Assembly: GCA_026391355.1 (NCBI GenBank)
Contig: JAPLDH010000022.1
Coordinates: 24,278-88,277, forward strand
Length of the DNA stretch: 64,000 nt
Origin: Bacteroidota bacterium
GTDB lineage: Bacteria > Bacteroidota > Bacteroidia > Bacteroidales > FEN-979
Reading direction: 5' to 3'
Under the pieces are notes generated by a model. The model saw only the letters and a list, made by a program, of their open reading frames with translations. It was not told the DNA's origin and made no database searches. The position numbers were made by a program, and so were the translations under genes. Within the stretch, counting starts at the first letter, position 1. Every line of letters begins with the position of its first letter. Positions 1 through 7,998 of the stretch are shown here, piece by piece.

Positions 1-2
1 AA

Positions 3-413
3 AATACGATCGAATTGAAAAAGGAGATCGAATTCATCAACAGTTTTATTTCGCTTATGAAACTTAGGCATTCGGATGAGGTAGAAGTTACAGTTGTGAT
101 TCCTGAACAAGTTCCTGATACTAAAATCCCTCCCATGCTTTTTATCTCGTTGCTTGAAAATGCCTTCAAACATGGGGTGAATTACCCTATGAAGTCGTAT
201 ATCTGTTTTGAACTTCAAATTATTGGGAATTCCCTTAATTGCGTTATCAAAAACAGCAAGCATAAAGCTGCCGGAAATGGTCAGGGCGAATATTCAGGAA
301 TTGGTCTTGATAATATTAAGGAGAGTTTAAAGTTATTATACGGGGATGATTTTCAGTTAAATATTCTCGATAAAGAAAATGAATTTGAAGTCGACCTGAA
401 AATTCCAATATGA
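3..413 (+). CDS. LytS/YehU-type sensor histidine kinase, C-terminal part (5' truncated by window)
   Basis: This is the last ~136 residues of a sensor kinase; the reading frame is open to the left edge, so the gene starts upstream. Visible parts are the end of the PF06580-type His-kinase domain (L-K-K-E-I-E-F-I) and an HATPase_c domain with the N-box (E-N-A-F-K-H-G) and the G-box (G-I-G-L-D-N-I-K-E). Kinases of this family phosphorylate a LytTR response regulator. The stop codon overlaps the start of the LytTR gene by 4 bp (ATGA), so the two are translationally coupled and almost surely form one two-component system. The sensor part and phospho-accepting His are outside the window, so the signal is unknown. 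Confidence 0.9.
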   Translation, partial: NTIELKKEIEFINSFISLMKLRHSDEVEVTVVIPEQVPDTKIPPMLFISLLENAFKHGVNYPMKSYICFELQIIGNSLNCVIKNSKHKAAGNGQGEYSGIGLDNIKESLKLLYGDDFQLNILDKENEFEVDLKIPI

Positions 414-1129
414 AGATACAATGTATTGCCATAGATGATGAACCTCTGGCAGTAAAAAAGATATCTGGGTATATACAGAAAACACCTTTCCTGGAATTGG
501 TAGCAGAGTGCAGGAGTGCATTCGAGGCAATAAGCATACTTGAGAATAACAAGGTCCATCTGATGTTTATTGATATTAACATGCCCGATCTGAACGGGAT
601 GGAATTTGTTAAATCGCTGACAGACAAACCCTATGTTGTTTTTACGACGGCTTACAGTGAATACGCGGTAGAAGGGTTTCAGGTGGACGCGGTGGATTAT
701 TTATTAAAGCCGATTACCTATGCCGGTTTTCTGAAAGCGGCCAGCAAGGTGAAGAACCTTATTGATTTAACCGCTAATAACCAAAAGGAAAGCATCAAGT
801 CATCTGCAGATCATTTGTTTGTAAAATCAAAATATAAACTTATCCGCATCGAACCGGATGACATCAAATATATTGAAAGCCAGCATGAGTATATCAAAAT
901 CCATTTGATTAATGGTAACCCCGTAACTACTCAGTTAAGCATGAAAGCCATCGAAGAACAACTTCCATCCGACCGGTTTATGAGAGTTCACCGTTCGTAT
1001 ATCGTTAATCTTAAAAAGATTTCAGTCATAGAGAGGAACAGAATTGTTTTCGATGGTAAAGTATACATCCCTGTCAGCGATCAATATAAAGAAAAATTCC
1101 AGGAATATATTGATGGGAATTTTGTTTAG
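410..1129 (+). CDS. LytTR-family response regulator
   Basis: A 239-residue DNA-binding response regulator. Residues 1-120 are a receiver domain: acidic pair D9-D10-E11, phospho-acceptor D55 in F-I-D-I-N-M-P-D, the switch Thr in T-T-A-Y, and K in L-L-K-P. Residues ~135-235 are a LytTR DNA-binding domain (I-E-S-Q-H-E-Y-I-K-I-H; R-V-H-R-S-Y-I-V-N). It overlaps the upstream kinase by 4 bp and is expected to be its partner. LytTR regulators bind direct repeats upstream of envelope or exopolysaccharide genes; the target here is unknown. Length and domains are normal for the family. Confidence 0.95.
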   Translation: MKIQCIAIDDEPLAVKKISGYIQKTPFLELVAECRSAFEAISILENNKVHLMFIDINMPDLNGMEFVKSLTDKPYVVFTTAYSEYAVEGFQVDAVDYLLKPITYAGFLKAASKVKNLIDLTANNQKESIKSSADHLFVKSKYKLIRIEPDDIKYIESQHEYIKIHLINGNPVTTQLSMKAIEEQLPSDRFMRVHRSYIVNLKKISVIERNRIVFDGKVYIPVSDQYKEKFQEYIDGNFV

Positions 1130-1362
1130 CAGGTTCATTTCTTCTGTTGTATCGAGCAGGCATTAAGTAGAGCCTGATTTACCTGGATTTTAATTTGGGA
1201 AAAAGTTACAATCACGTTATTCGTCGCATTTATGGAAACATCAACATCAGTGAGAAGAATAAAAATAAAAAAAAGACAAATAAACAATCTTCTCCTGAAT
1301 CAATTCGAGATCCGTAACGGAAAGGTAACTTGTAAGCAGTCAGGGGCACCAAGAAGTTCTGT

Positions 1363-2562
1363 TCAAACCGAAACTTTAGCACTTCTTCGCCGAATAATGT
1401 ATACAGTTCCGATAGCCAGGAGTATACCTCCGAAGATGATAAATCCCCACTGCGAAAGAGTCGGGATGGCGGACGGAGAGGGAGTTAAGGGAGCCTGGTT
1501 AACATTAGCATTATCGTCTTCGGCAAGCATTTTTGCCGGCGGACCCGGAATGACCACTCCAAAGCTGCCATCATCATTGATCTGTACCTCACCCAGGAAA
1601 TTATTGCCGGAATCGTAAAACGACACCCACGCCCATTGCACGATGGAATACGGATCACTCACAATAGCATGTGTGATTCCGGTAACCATGAAGTGAGACC
1701 CTCCGAGGGGCGTGCAGGTTATGTCGGGAGAATTTATGATTGGCAACTGAATGCTACAGGCTGCGGGAACAGGATGCTTTAAGGAAACTGTAGTTGTATC
1801 AGAGGCAAACTGATAATCCAGGTATATAAATCCTCCGGTAAAACTGCCTGTGGTGGTATAATCATAATAATAATAACTATGGGCAGGTATCAGCAACGGG
1901 AAAGACCCCGGTAAAACAGGTTTAGTCCCCCAATCAGGTTGGCCTGCAGTAAAATCATAGGAGGTCATCGATTCAAATGCTTTTACATATACCAAATAAT
2001 GGGCAACAGTATCACGATTGTAAATATAGATTGCATGCCTGAATTGCCCGCTTCCTGCATCCAAAGGATCCTGGATATTCATACCATCAACCAGGTGGCC
2101 ACCACCACCACCGCCACCGCCAATTGGTACGCCATTCCATGTCCAGACACCTTCTCCTTCACTCATTATATTCTTCTCAGTAAGAAAAACATCAACAACG
2201 AATTTGTTCTTTTTATGAGGATTAACATTCCCGCCGGCAAGATGTACTGTGAATCCATAGCCATCCCCATCCATGGTTGTAAAATTGTTGACAAATGCTC
2301 CTCCGTCCGTCACATTTGCACCTGTGATCTTGACGCCAGGAGGATCCTTATGAAGCTTAAAATGCATTTCGAAGTCATTTGCCGGGACAGCATGCCAGTT
2401 CGGGACTTCTTTTTCTATCGTAATTGGTGGGGGTGGGGGTAAGGGCAACCCCGGCGTTTTCGATCCGTTTGCCTGCGTATGTTTTCCGCCGATTGCCGAA
2501 CTGCAGAAGACAATGCTGAATAACAAAATGATTAAAGTTTCCAATTTTCTTTTCATAACCAA
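1363..2562 (-). CDS. Secreted protein with IPTL-CTERM sorting signal
   Basis: A 399-residue exported protein of unknown function. An N-terminal signal peptide (hydrophobic stretch L-I-I-L-L-F-S-I-V-F at ~10-20) is followed by a proline run (P-P-P-P-P at ~41-46), and a mid-region with an eight-glycine run. The C-terminus (366-399) is a textbook IPTL-CTERM tail: I-P-T-L-S-Q-W-G, then a ~17-residue membrane helix and an R-R-R cluster. Such tails are known substrates of exosortase/archaeosortase-type enzymes. The tail differs from the T9SS tails on other secreted proteins in this window, so the organism probably runs two separate surface-sorting systems. No sortase gene lies nearby. It follows lolC on the same strand after 335 bp, so is probably transcribed alone. 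Confidence 0.85.
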   Translation of the reverse strand: MVMKRKLETLIILLFSIVFCSSAIGGKHTQANGSKTPGLPLPPPPPITIEKEVPNWHAVPANDFEMHFKLHKDPPGVKITGANVTDGGAFVNNFTTMDGDGYGFTVHLAGGNVNPHKKNKFVVDVFLTEKNIMSEGEGVWTWNGVPIGGGGGGGGHLVDGMNIQDPLDAGSGQFRHAIYIYNRDTVAHYLVYVKAFESMTSYDFTAGQPDWGTKPVLPGSFPLLIPAHSYYYYDYTTTGSFTGGFIYLDYQFASDTTTVSLKHPVPAACSIQLPIINSPDITCTPLGGSHFMVTGITHAIVSDPYSIVQWAWVSFYDSGNNFLGEVQINDDGSFGVVIPGPPAKMLAEDDNANVNQAPLTPSPSAIPTLSQWGFIIFGGILLAIGTVYIIRRRSAKVSV

Positions 2563-2897
2563 TCCTTTCTCTTGTTAATGGAACAATTATTTGACCGGAC
2601 AATGCCTCACATAACACTTTATTATATAACCATGATAAATTCTATTCAACTGAAATCCCCGACCCATACATGAAGCATAATGGGATATAATAAGGAGATG
2701 AGTGCAGAATATCCTAGGGGTAAATTCCTGTATATTAAAAAAAAACGAATTTTTTATTGGGCATGTAATATATGAATATTTTTCCAGAAAGTCAAGTGTT
2801 TCAGGAAATATAAATCTTTTTACATCAGGCAAGGGAAATCAGGTTCGCTATACCACACAAAGTAAGTAAAGTTGATTTTAAATCGTAAATCGTATTG
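2563..2897. other. 335-bp AT-rich intergenic gap
   Basis: Lies between the lolC-type permease and the IPTL-CTERM gene, both on the minus strand. I see no supported reading frame, no tandem array and no clear TAnnTTTG promoter. It must nevertheless contain whatever promotes the IPTL-CTERM gene. Confidence 0.5.
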
Positions 2898-4136
2898 TCA
2901 TGATCGCTGATAGATGGCGGATATATTGATCTTCCGGATGTTATACACCGGGTACCAGGTTGCTAGGAGACCAATGCCGGTAACTGTGATCAACACGAAA
3001 AGGAAATCTCTGATCTGCATATGAACCGGGTATGATTTTACTACAAATGTGCTATCGGCAGATCCAAGCTGAACAAGTCCATACCGTTGCTGTAACCAGC
3101 AAATAAGGGCTCCCAGTATCAATCCTGAAATTGCACCGATGGTCGAGATCAGGATCCCTTCGGTAAGAAAAATCTTTTTTATCACCGATTGTGATGCGCC
3201 GAGAGACTGGAGAACAGCAATGTCTTTCCGTTTATCGAGGATGAGCATTGACAGGGAGCCGATCACGTTAAAGGTGGCGATGAGGAGAATAAAGGAAAGA
3301 ATGAGGAAGATCACCCATTTTTCAGATTTCATGATCTTGAATAAAAATTCCTGCTGTTGGTACCTGTTTTTAACATAAAACTGATTACCGATCAAATGCT
3401 GTATCCCGGACTGGACAATATCCGGATTTGCCTCTTTTGATATGTTGATTTCCATGGCAGTGAGTTCTTGCTTGTATTCGAGCAGATCTCTGACAAAACT
3501 GATCGGCAAAATAACATACTTTGAGTCGAAATCATCCTGGATGGCAAAAATCCCGGAAGGAAAGATCACATCACTGTTAAAGGCATTGTCGCCCAAGGCG
3601 TTGTATTGAACAGTTCTCCTGGGGACGTAAATGGTCAAAGGATTCAGGAAATCTGAAAGATTTGCATCGAGATTCATGGCGACCCCATACCCAAGAATGC
3701 AGGAATTCTTATTGCCCTCATGCAGTTGAAATTTTCCTGCCGTGATCATGGTGTCGACACCGCTCATCCGCATGAAATCCTCACTCACTCCTTTCATGGT
3801 GACAATATACTGTTTGTCCTTATATCTCATCAGGGCATTTTCTTCGATTACTTCAGCCAGGTACCTAACTCCGGGTATTTTTTTGATCTGGTCTTCCGGA
3901 ATGGAAGTTGAATTAAAAGTCTTTCCGGTTTTCACCGTTATTTGCAGATCAGGGTTAAAGGAACTGTAAAGGGATGCCACCAGGTTTTCAAACCCGTTAA
4001 AAACAGAAAGGACAATGATAAGGGCCATGGTTCCGATGGTCACCCCAATCACTGAAATCGCAGATATGATGTTGATGATATGATGCGATTTCCGGGATAC
4101 GAGGTATCGCTTTGCTATGTAGAATGGGAGATTCAA
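2898..4136 (-). CDS. LolC/LolE-type ABC transporter permease (FtsX family)
   Basis: A 412-residue inner-membrane permease. The N-terminus (Y-I-A-K-R-Y-L, then a TM at ~25-48) followed by a long periplasmic MacB/PCD-like domain (~50-265) and three C-terminal TM helices (~272-297, 320-345, 375-400) with the coupling-helix motif R-K-D-I-A-V-L-Q-S-L-G-A is typical of lipoprotein-releasing LolC/E proteins. These extract lipoproteins from the inner membrane with a LolD ATPase, not encoded here. It is the third gene of an apparent operon rbfA - methyltransferase - permease (29 bp after the methyltransferase). Exact substrate is inferred from family only. Confidence 0.9.
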   Translation of the reverse strand: MNLPFYIAKRYLVSRKSHHIINIISAISVIGVTIGTMALIIVLSVFNGFENLVASLYSSFNPDLQITVKTGKTFNSTSIPEDQIKKIPGVRYLAEVIEENALMRYKDKQYIVTMKGVSEDFMRMSGVDTMITAGKFQLHEGNKNSCILGYGVAMNLDANLSDFLNPLTIYVPRRTVQYNALGDNAFNSDVIFPSGIFAIQDDFDSKYVILPISFVRDLLEYKQELTAMEINISKEANPDIVQSGIQHLIGNQFYVKNRYQQQEFLFKIMKSEKWVIFLILSFILLIATFNVIGSLSMLILDKRKDIAVLQSLGASQSVIKKIFLTEGILISTIGAISGLILGALICWLQQRYGLVQLGSADSTFVVKSYPVHMQIRDFLFVLITVTGIGLLATWYPVYNIRKINISAIYQRS

Positions 4137-4165
4137 GGGTTATCTGACAGATGTTGTTAACAGTT

Positions 4166-4975
4166 TTATTTCCATGCCTTCACGATCAGCCCCGTTCCTG
4201 AAGCGTGTTTTATCCTGGTGTCGAGCCAGTTACAGATCAATACAATCCACCAGGTCAGAAGATAGTAGAATGGAAGCAGGATAAAAAAGAGCTTCGATGT
4301 ATTCAGCATCAGGATTGGGTATTTCATTGACAATCTCCAACCCAACTGACCGGGTTTCCCGTAAGTATAAGCAGCGCTGGTCCGGATGAATCCTGCTCTT
4401 TTCAGTTTTTCCCGGATCCCGTCGATATTATATCCATCCCTGACATGTTCGTCGATGAACGACGATTCTTGGTCATGGTCATGGACATCGGACCCACCCT
4501 GGTCGGAAGGAGTGGAGATCAGCGCCATTCCCCCGTTGGTTAGAGAATTGTAAAAATTCCTGAACACCAGTTCATCTTCAAGGATGTGTTCCATGACATC
4601 AACCGAAAGGATCAGGTCGTAATTATCAGGCTTGGAGAATTTGGTGAGATCGGTAATTTCAAAGGAAACGTTATTTCGATTTACCTGTGAAAAAAAAGAT
4701 TTACAATCTGCGATCTGCTCTTCTTTGACATCAACTGCATCAATGTTCCAGCTTTTGTTTATCCCGGAAAGAAAAAAAGAATACTGGCCGAAGCCTGAAC
4801 CTGCATCCAGTATTCTGGTTTTTCCATTTCGACCCCTTGCCCATGACCTGATCTCTTTTTTTACATGCCAGGTCCGAAGCAATAGCATATCCAGTAATTT
4901 GTAGAAAACGATCCGCAGAAACGGGTTTTTATTAAAGGTTTTTCCAAGGATCTTTTTTATTGGGTCGTACTGCAT
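4166..4975 (-). CDS. Class I SAM-dependent methyltransferase
   Basis: A 269-residue methyltransferase. Motif I is visible as L-D-A-G-S-G-F-G (residues 56-63), the acidic residue after beta-2 in A-V-D-V-K-E, and motif post-II as L-S-V-D-V-M-E-H. A hydrophobic C-terminal segment (~220-245, I-L-L-P-F-Y-Y-L-L-T-W-W-I-V-L-I) suggests membrane attachment, which points to a lipid or glycolipid substrate, but this is inference. It lies between rbfA (11 bp upstream) and the LolC-type permease (29 bp downstream), all minus strand, so it is probably co-transcribed. No specific product can be named. Confidence 0.85.
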   Translation of the reverse strand: MQYDPIKKILGKTFNKNPFLRIVFYKLLDMLLLRTWHVKKEIRSWARGRNGKTRILDAGSGFGQYSFFLSGINKSWNIDAVDVKEEQIADCKSFFSQVNRNNVSFEITDLTKFSKPDNYDLILSVDVMEHILEDELVFRNFYNSLTNGGMALISTPSDQGGSDVHDHDQESSFIDEHVRDGYNIDGIREKLKRAGFIRTSAAYTYGKPGQLGWRLSMKYPILMLNTSKLFFILLPFYYLLTWWIVLICNWLDTRIKHASGTGLIVKAWK

Positions 4976-4986
4976 AGTTTGGGTAT

Positions 4987-5325
4987 TCAGTGATGCAACA
5001 GATTTTCAATATTTTCAATATAATCCAGCGAATCATCGAGATAAAAGTGAAGTTCCGGAATAACGCGAAGTTGATTATGAACCTGCCTGGCGAATAAATG
5101 CCGGATCTCTTTTGTATGTGACCGGATTTTTTCAAGCAGAGCATCTTTATCGGCAGTTGCAAATAGACTAAGATGAACCTTTGCGATCGACAGATCCTTC
5201 ACCACGTCCACCTTTGTTACGGTGATCATTGCACCCCCGAAAAGATTCCGGCTTTCCTGCTGGAAGATCACGCCCAGATCCTTCTGGATCAGACGTGATA
5301 TTTTATTCAGTCTGGTTGATTCCAT
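4987..5325 (-). CDS. rbfA: Ribosome-binding factor A
   Basis: A 112-residue protein of normal RbfA length. The N-terminus (R-L-N-K-I-S-R-L-I-Q-K-D-L-G), T-V-T-K-V-D-V-V-K-D-L-S-I-A-K-V-H-L-S, and R-V-I-P-E-L-H-F-Y-L-D-D-S-L-D are the family hallmarks of the KH-like fold that binds 30S subunits during late 16S rRNA maturation and cold adaptation. First gene of the rbfA - methyltransferase - lolC-type operon. Its -7 box (TACCTTTG on the minus strand) ends only 4 nt before the ATG, so the message is predicted to be leaderless or nearly so. Confidence 0.95.
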   Translation of the reverse strand: MESTRLNKISRLIQKDLGVIFQQESRNLFGGAMITVTKVDVVKDLSIAKVHLSLFATADKDALLEKIRSHTKEIRHLFARQVHNQLRVIPELHFYLDDSLDYIENIENLLHH

Positions 5326-5329
5326 GGTA

Positions 5330-5337
5330 CAAAGGTA
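5330..5337 (-). promoter_or_regulatory. -7 promoter box of rbfA operon
   Basis: The minus strand reads TACCTTTG, matching the Bacteroidota -7 consensus TAnnTTTG. Only 4 nt separate it from the rbfA ATG. Confidence 0.6.
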
Positions 5338-5367
5338 TTTAAAAATAGTGACAGAGTGACAAAGAAG

Positions 5368-5412
5368 GAGGTTGTCTCAAAAGAACTTATTCTATACTTT
5401 TGAGACACCCTC
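5368..5412. repeat. Inverted repeat resembling joined IS ends
   Basis: Left arm GAGGTTGTCTCAAAAG (5368-5383) and right arm CTTTTGAGACACCCTC (5397-5412) are inverted copies matching at 15 of 16 positions, around a 13-bp loop. The gene to the left reads away (rbfA, minus) and the gene to the right reads away (plus), so a terminator is not expected here. The arm resembles the GAGG-tgTCTCAAAA ends of insertion sequences common in Bacteroidota (recollection of the pattern, not a search). Confidence 0.65.
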
Positions 5413-5441
5413 TGAAAGGCTAATATGCAAAAAGCATAATG

Positions 5442-5494
5442 GTCAATAGTAAATGGTAAATGAAATGATAATTGGTCAATGGTAAATGGTAAAT
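5442..5494 (+). repeat. GTAAATG/GTCAATG heptamer array
   Basis: Units GTCAATA, GTAAATG, GTAAATG, a 12-bp break, then GTCAATG, GTAAATG, GTAAAT. The last unit runs into a TAAATTTG -7 box (5490-5497). Confidence 0.85.
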
Positions 5495-5497
5495 TTG
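5490..5497 (+). promoter_or_regulatory. -7 box of the YdeI-like gene, overlapping the heptamer array
   Basis: TAAATTTG, formed by the last array unit; the 13-bp context GTAAATTTGTCCC is identical to that of the accC promoter at 11708-11720. The start codon is 24 bp downstream. Confidence 0.55.
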
Positions 5498-5521
5498 TCC
5501 CGGTTTACGAGTTTGACGCTC

Positions 5522-6091
5522 ATGGAAACAATATATCTCACAACCCGCCAGGAATGGCGTTCATGGCTTGAAATAAACCATAAATCTTCACAGGGTGTGT
5601 GGCTGCTCTATTATAAAAAGCATACCGGGATATTGCGGATCCCATATGCGGATGCAGTAGAGGAAGCATTGTGCTTTGGATGGATTGACAGCACTATCAG
5701 AAGGATCGACGACCAAACCTATTCACAGAAATTCACACCCCGGAATTCCTTAGGTAAATGGTCGGAGGATAATATCGCACGTGTGAAAAAACTCATTGCT
5801 GAAGGGAAGATGATGCCTGCCGGGCTGGAAAAATATACTGAGGTTGAGAAAAACCCCGGCCGGATTTTGAAGAAACCTGTCACCCCTGAAAGGATAATCC
5901 TCCCGGATGATTTACTGGAAGAACTGAACCTTCATCCTGCGGCTAAGGAGATCTTCTGCGGTTTTTCCAATGCGTACCAGAACCTGTGCCTTCGCTGGAT
6001 CGATTCGGCAAAGAGGAAGGAGACCCGGAAGAAAAGAATTATTGAAGTTGTCCGGCTCTCTGATAAAAGAGAAAAAATCGGGATGAAGTAA
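5522..6091 (+). CDS. YdeI/OmpD-associated family protein
   Basis: A 189-residue protein of the YdeI family. Hallmarks: E-W-R-S-W-L-E (N-terminal), G-V-W-L-L-Y-Y-K-K, Y-A-D-A-V-E-E-A-L-C-F-G-W-I-D-S, F-T-P-R-N-S-L-G-K-W-S, and a C-terminal helical block ending in R-W-I-D-S-A-K-R-K-E-T-R-K-K-R. Family members have been linked to antimicrobial-peptide and bacteriocin tolerance, but the biochemical function is not settled. I take the ATG at 5522 as start because the longer in-frame ATG at 5486 lies inside the heptamer array and before the -7 box. Single gene; divergent from rbfA. Confidence 0.85.
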   Translation: METIYLTTRQEWRSWLEINHKSSQGVWLLYYKKHTGILRIPYADAVEEALCFGWIDSTIRRIDDQTYSQKFTPRNSLGKWSEDNIARVKKLIAEGKMMPAGLEKYTEVEKNPGRILKKPVTPERIILPDDLLEELNLHPAAKEIFCGFSNAYQNLCLRWIDSAKRKETRKKRIIEVVRLSDKREKIGMK

Positions 6092-6126
6092 ACTTTGGAA
6101 ATCTGTTTTGTTTTTATGAAAAGTCC

Positions 6127-6134
6127 TATCTTTG
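6127..6134 (+). promoter_or_regulatory. -7 promoter box of the ABC exporter gene
   Basis: TATCTTTG, consensus TAnnTTTG, exactly 4 nt before the GTG start, the same spacing as at rbfA. Confidence 0.6.
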
Positions 6135-6138
6135 TCTT

Positions 6139-7959
6139 GTGAAAAATTTTCTTAAAATTCTCCAGTATGCCCGTAATTATTGGGGTTATGCCATCCTGAA
6201 TGTCGTCTTTAATATTCTTGCCGTACTCTTTTCTCTGGTATCTTTCGGATTGTTCTACCCTGTTCTGCAGATGCTTTTTCACCAGGTTGCAGTGCGAAAA
6301 ACGGCACCTGCGCTGAATCTTAATGTGGGATCGATCACGGAAAATTTTTATTTCTATTCAGGGAAGTTGATTGAGAAATACGGAAATGAGAAAACCCTGA
6401 TATTCATTGGTGTCGCAATCATCGTCCTCTATTTTTTAAAGAATTTTTTCCGTTACATGGCCATGTATTTCCTGGCTGTGGTCAGGAATGGCGTAGTAAA
6501 AGATCTCCGGAATGATCTGTATCGTCAGGTATTGATTCTGCCTCTTGCCTATTTCAATGAACGGCGGAAAGGGGATATCATGGCCAGGATGACAAACGAT
6601 GTTCAGGAAGTTGAATGGTCGATCATGAGTTCCCTGGAAATGGCTTTCAGAGACCCGATCCAGATGATCGCATACCTTACGGCTTTATTCATCTTTAGTC
6701 CGTCACTGACTGTCTTTGTATTGATCCTGTTGCCGATAAGCGGTTTTATCATCGGCCGTATCGGGAAAAGCCTGAAGCGCAGTTCCGTGAAAGGACAGAA
6801 AAAGATGGGGGTGATCCTTTCCATGATCGAAGAGACAATTTCCGGATTAAGGATCATCAAGGCATTTAACGCCATCGGGTTTGCCAATAAGCGGTTCCGG
6901 GATACCAATACCGATTATACAAAACTGATGGTCAAGCTTTACAGGAAAAGGGACCTTGCCTCTCCTTTGAGTGAATTCCTGAGCGCCTGCGTGGTGACCA
7001 TTGTGCTGTGGTATGGTGGAAAACTGGTCTTTACACCGGGAAGTACGTTGAATGCAGCTGCCTTTATTGTGTATCTGGGTATTTTTTCACAATTGATACC
7101 TCCTGCGAAATCCATTACACAGGCATTTTATAATATACAAAAAGGGACTGCCTCAGTGGAAAGGATCCGGCATATACTTGATGAACCGGAAGTGATCGTG
7201 CAAAAACCGGATGCCGTTACGAAAAAGGAATTTCTGGAGGCGATCACTTTCAGGAATGTCAGTTTCTGGTATGAAAAGGAGATTGTTCTTCATGAGATCA
7301 ACCTTGTGATTGAAAAAGGGAAAACCATTGCAATCGTTGGGCCTTCGGGGGGAGGGAAATCGACACTGGTGGACCTCCTGCCACGATTTTACGATTGCCG
7401 GAAGGGCGAAATCCTCATCGACGAAATCCCCATCCGCGACCTGGTGATCGGTGACCTCAGGGCATTGATGGGCATCGTTTCGCAGGAGACCATTCTGTTC
7501 AATGATACTGTATTCAATAACATTGCTTTCGGGTTGGAGAATATAAGTGAAGAGGATGTGATAGCAGCCGCGAAGGTTGCTAATGCACATGAGTTTATTG
7601 AAAAGATGCCATTGGGCTATTCCACGAACATAGGCGACCGTGGAACAAAGATTTCGGGTGGCCAGCGCCAGCGTTTGAGCATTGCACGCGCTGTATTGAG
7701 GAACCCCCCGATCCTTTTGCTTGACGAAGCCACTTCCGCCCTGGATACGGAGTCGGAACGGCTGGTTCAGCAGGCACTTGAGAATCTTATGAAGAACCGT
7801 ACTTCCATTGTAATTGCCCACCGCTTATCAACCATCCAGTTTGCAGATGAGATCCTGGTTCTGCAAGACGGTGTTCTTGTTGAAAGAGGAACACATAATG
7901 ATCTGCTGGGAAAAAGCAAAGTTTATAAGAAACTTTACGACCTGCAATCATTCCTTTAA
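6139..7959 (+). CDS. MsbA-like ABC exporter (permease-ATPase half transporter)
   Basis: A 606-residue homodimeric-type exporter: six-TM domain (~20-330) followed by a nucleotide-binding domain. Walker A G-P-S-G-G-G-K-S-T begins at ~401, the signature S-G-G-Q-R-Q-R at ~506-512, Walker B I-L-L-L-D-E at 525-530 and the H-loop in I-V-I-A-H-R-L-S-T. The family flips lipid A core or other amphiphiles across the inner membrane; MsbA is the closest functional guess and other lipid or drug exporters are possible. The start is GTG: no in-frame ATG fits, and a TATCTTTG box ends 4 nt upstream. Convergent with the MprF-like gene. Confidence 0.9.
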   Translation: MKNFLKILQYARNYWGYAILNVVFNILAVLFSLVSFGLFYPVLQMLFHQVAVRKTAPALNLNVGSITENFYFYSGKLIEKYGNEKTLIFIGVAIIVLYFLKNFFRYMAMYFLAVVRNGVVKDLRNDLYRQVLILPLAYFNERRKGDIMARMTNDVQEVEWSIMSSLEMAFRDPIQMIAYLTALFIFSPSLTVFVLILLPISGFIIGRIGKSLKRSSVKGQKKMGVILSMIEETISGLRIIKAFNAIGFANKRFRDTNTDYTKLMVKLYRKRDLASPLSEFLSACVVTIVLWYGGKLVFTPGSTLNAAAFIVYLGIFSQLIPPAKSITQAFYNIQKGTASVERIRHILDEPEVIVQKPDAVTKKEFLEAITFRNVSFWYEKEIVLHEINLVIEKGKTIAIVGPSGGGKSTLVDLLPRFYDCRKGEILIDEIPIRDLVIGDLRALMGIVSQETILFNDTVFNNIAFGLENISEEDVIAAAKVANAHEFIEKMPLGYSTNIGDRGTKISGGQRQRLSIARAVLRNPPILLLDEATSALDTESERLVQQALENLMKNRTSIVIAHRLSTIQFADEILVLQDGVLVERGTHNDLLGKSKVYKKLYDLQSFL

Positions 7960-7998
7960 AAAACTCAACCTTTCTTGAAGTGGTTAATCTTATATGCA

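Noticed and set aside
1232..1618. 128-codon plus-strand frame after the LytTR gene
   Set aside because: Its second half is antisense to the IPTL-CTERM gene, and no features support it.
7153..7821. 222-codon minus-strand frame inside the ABC exporter
   Set aside because: Antisense to the conserved ATPase domain; no recognisable protein features.
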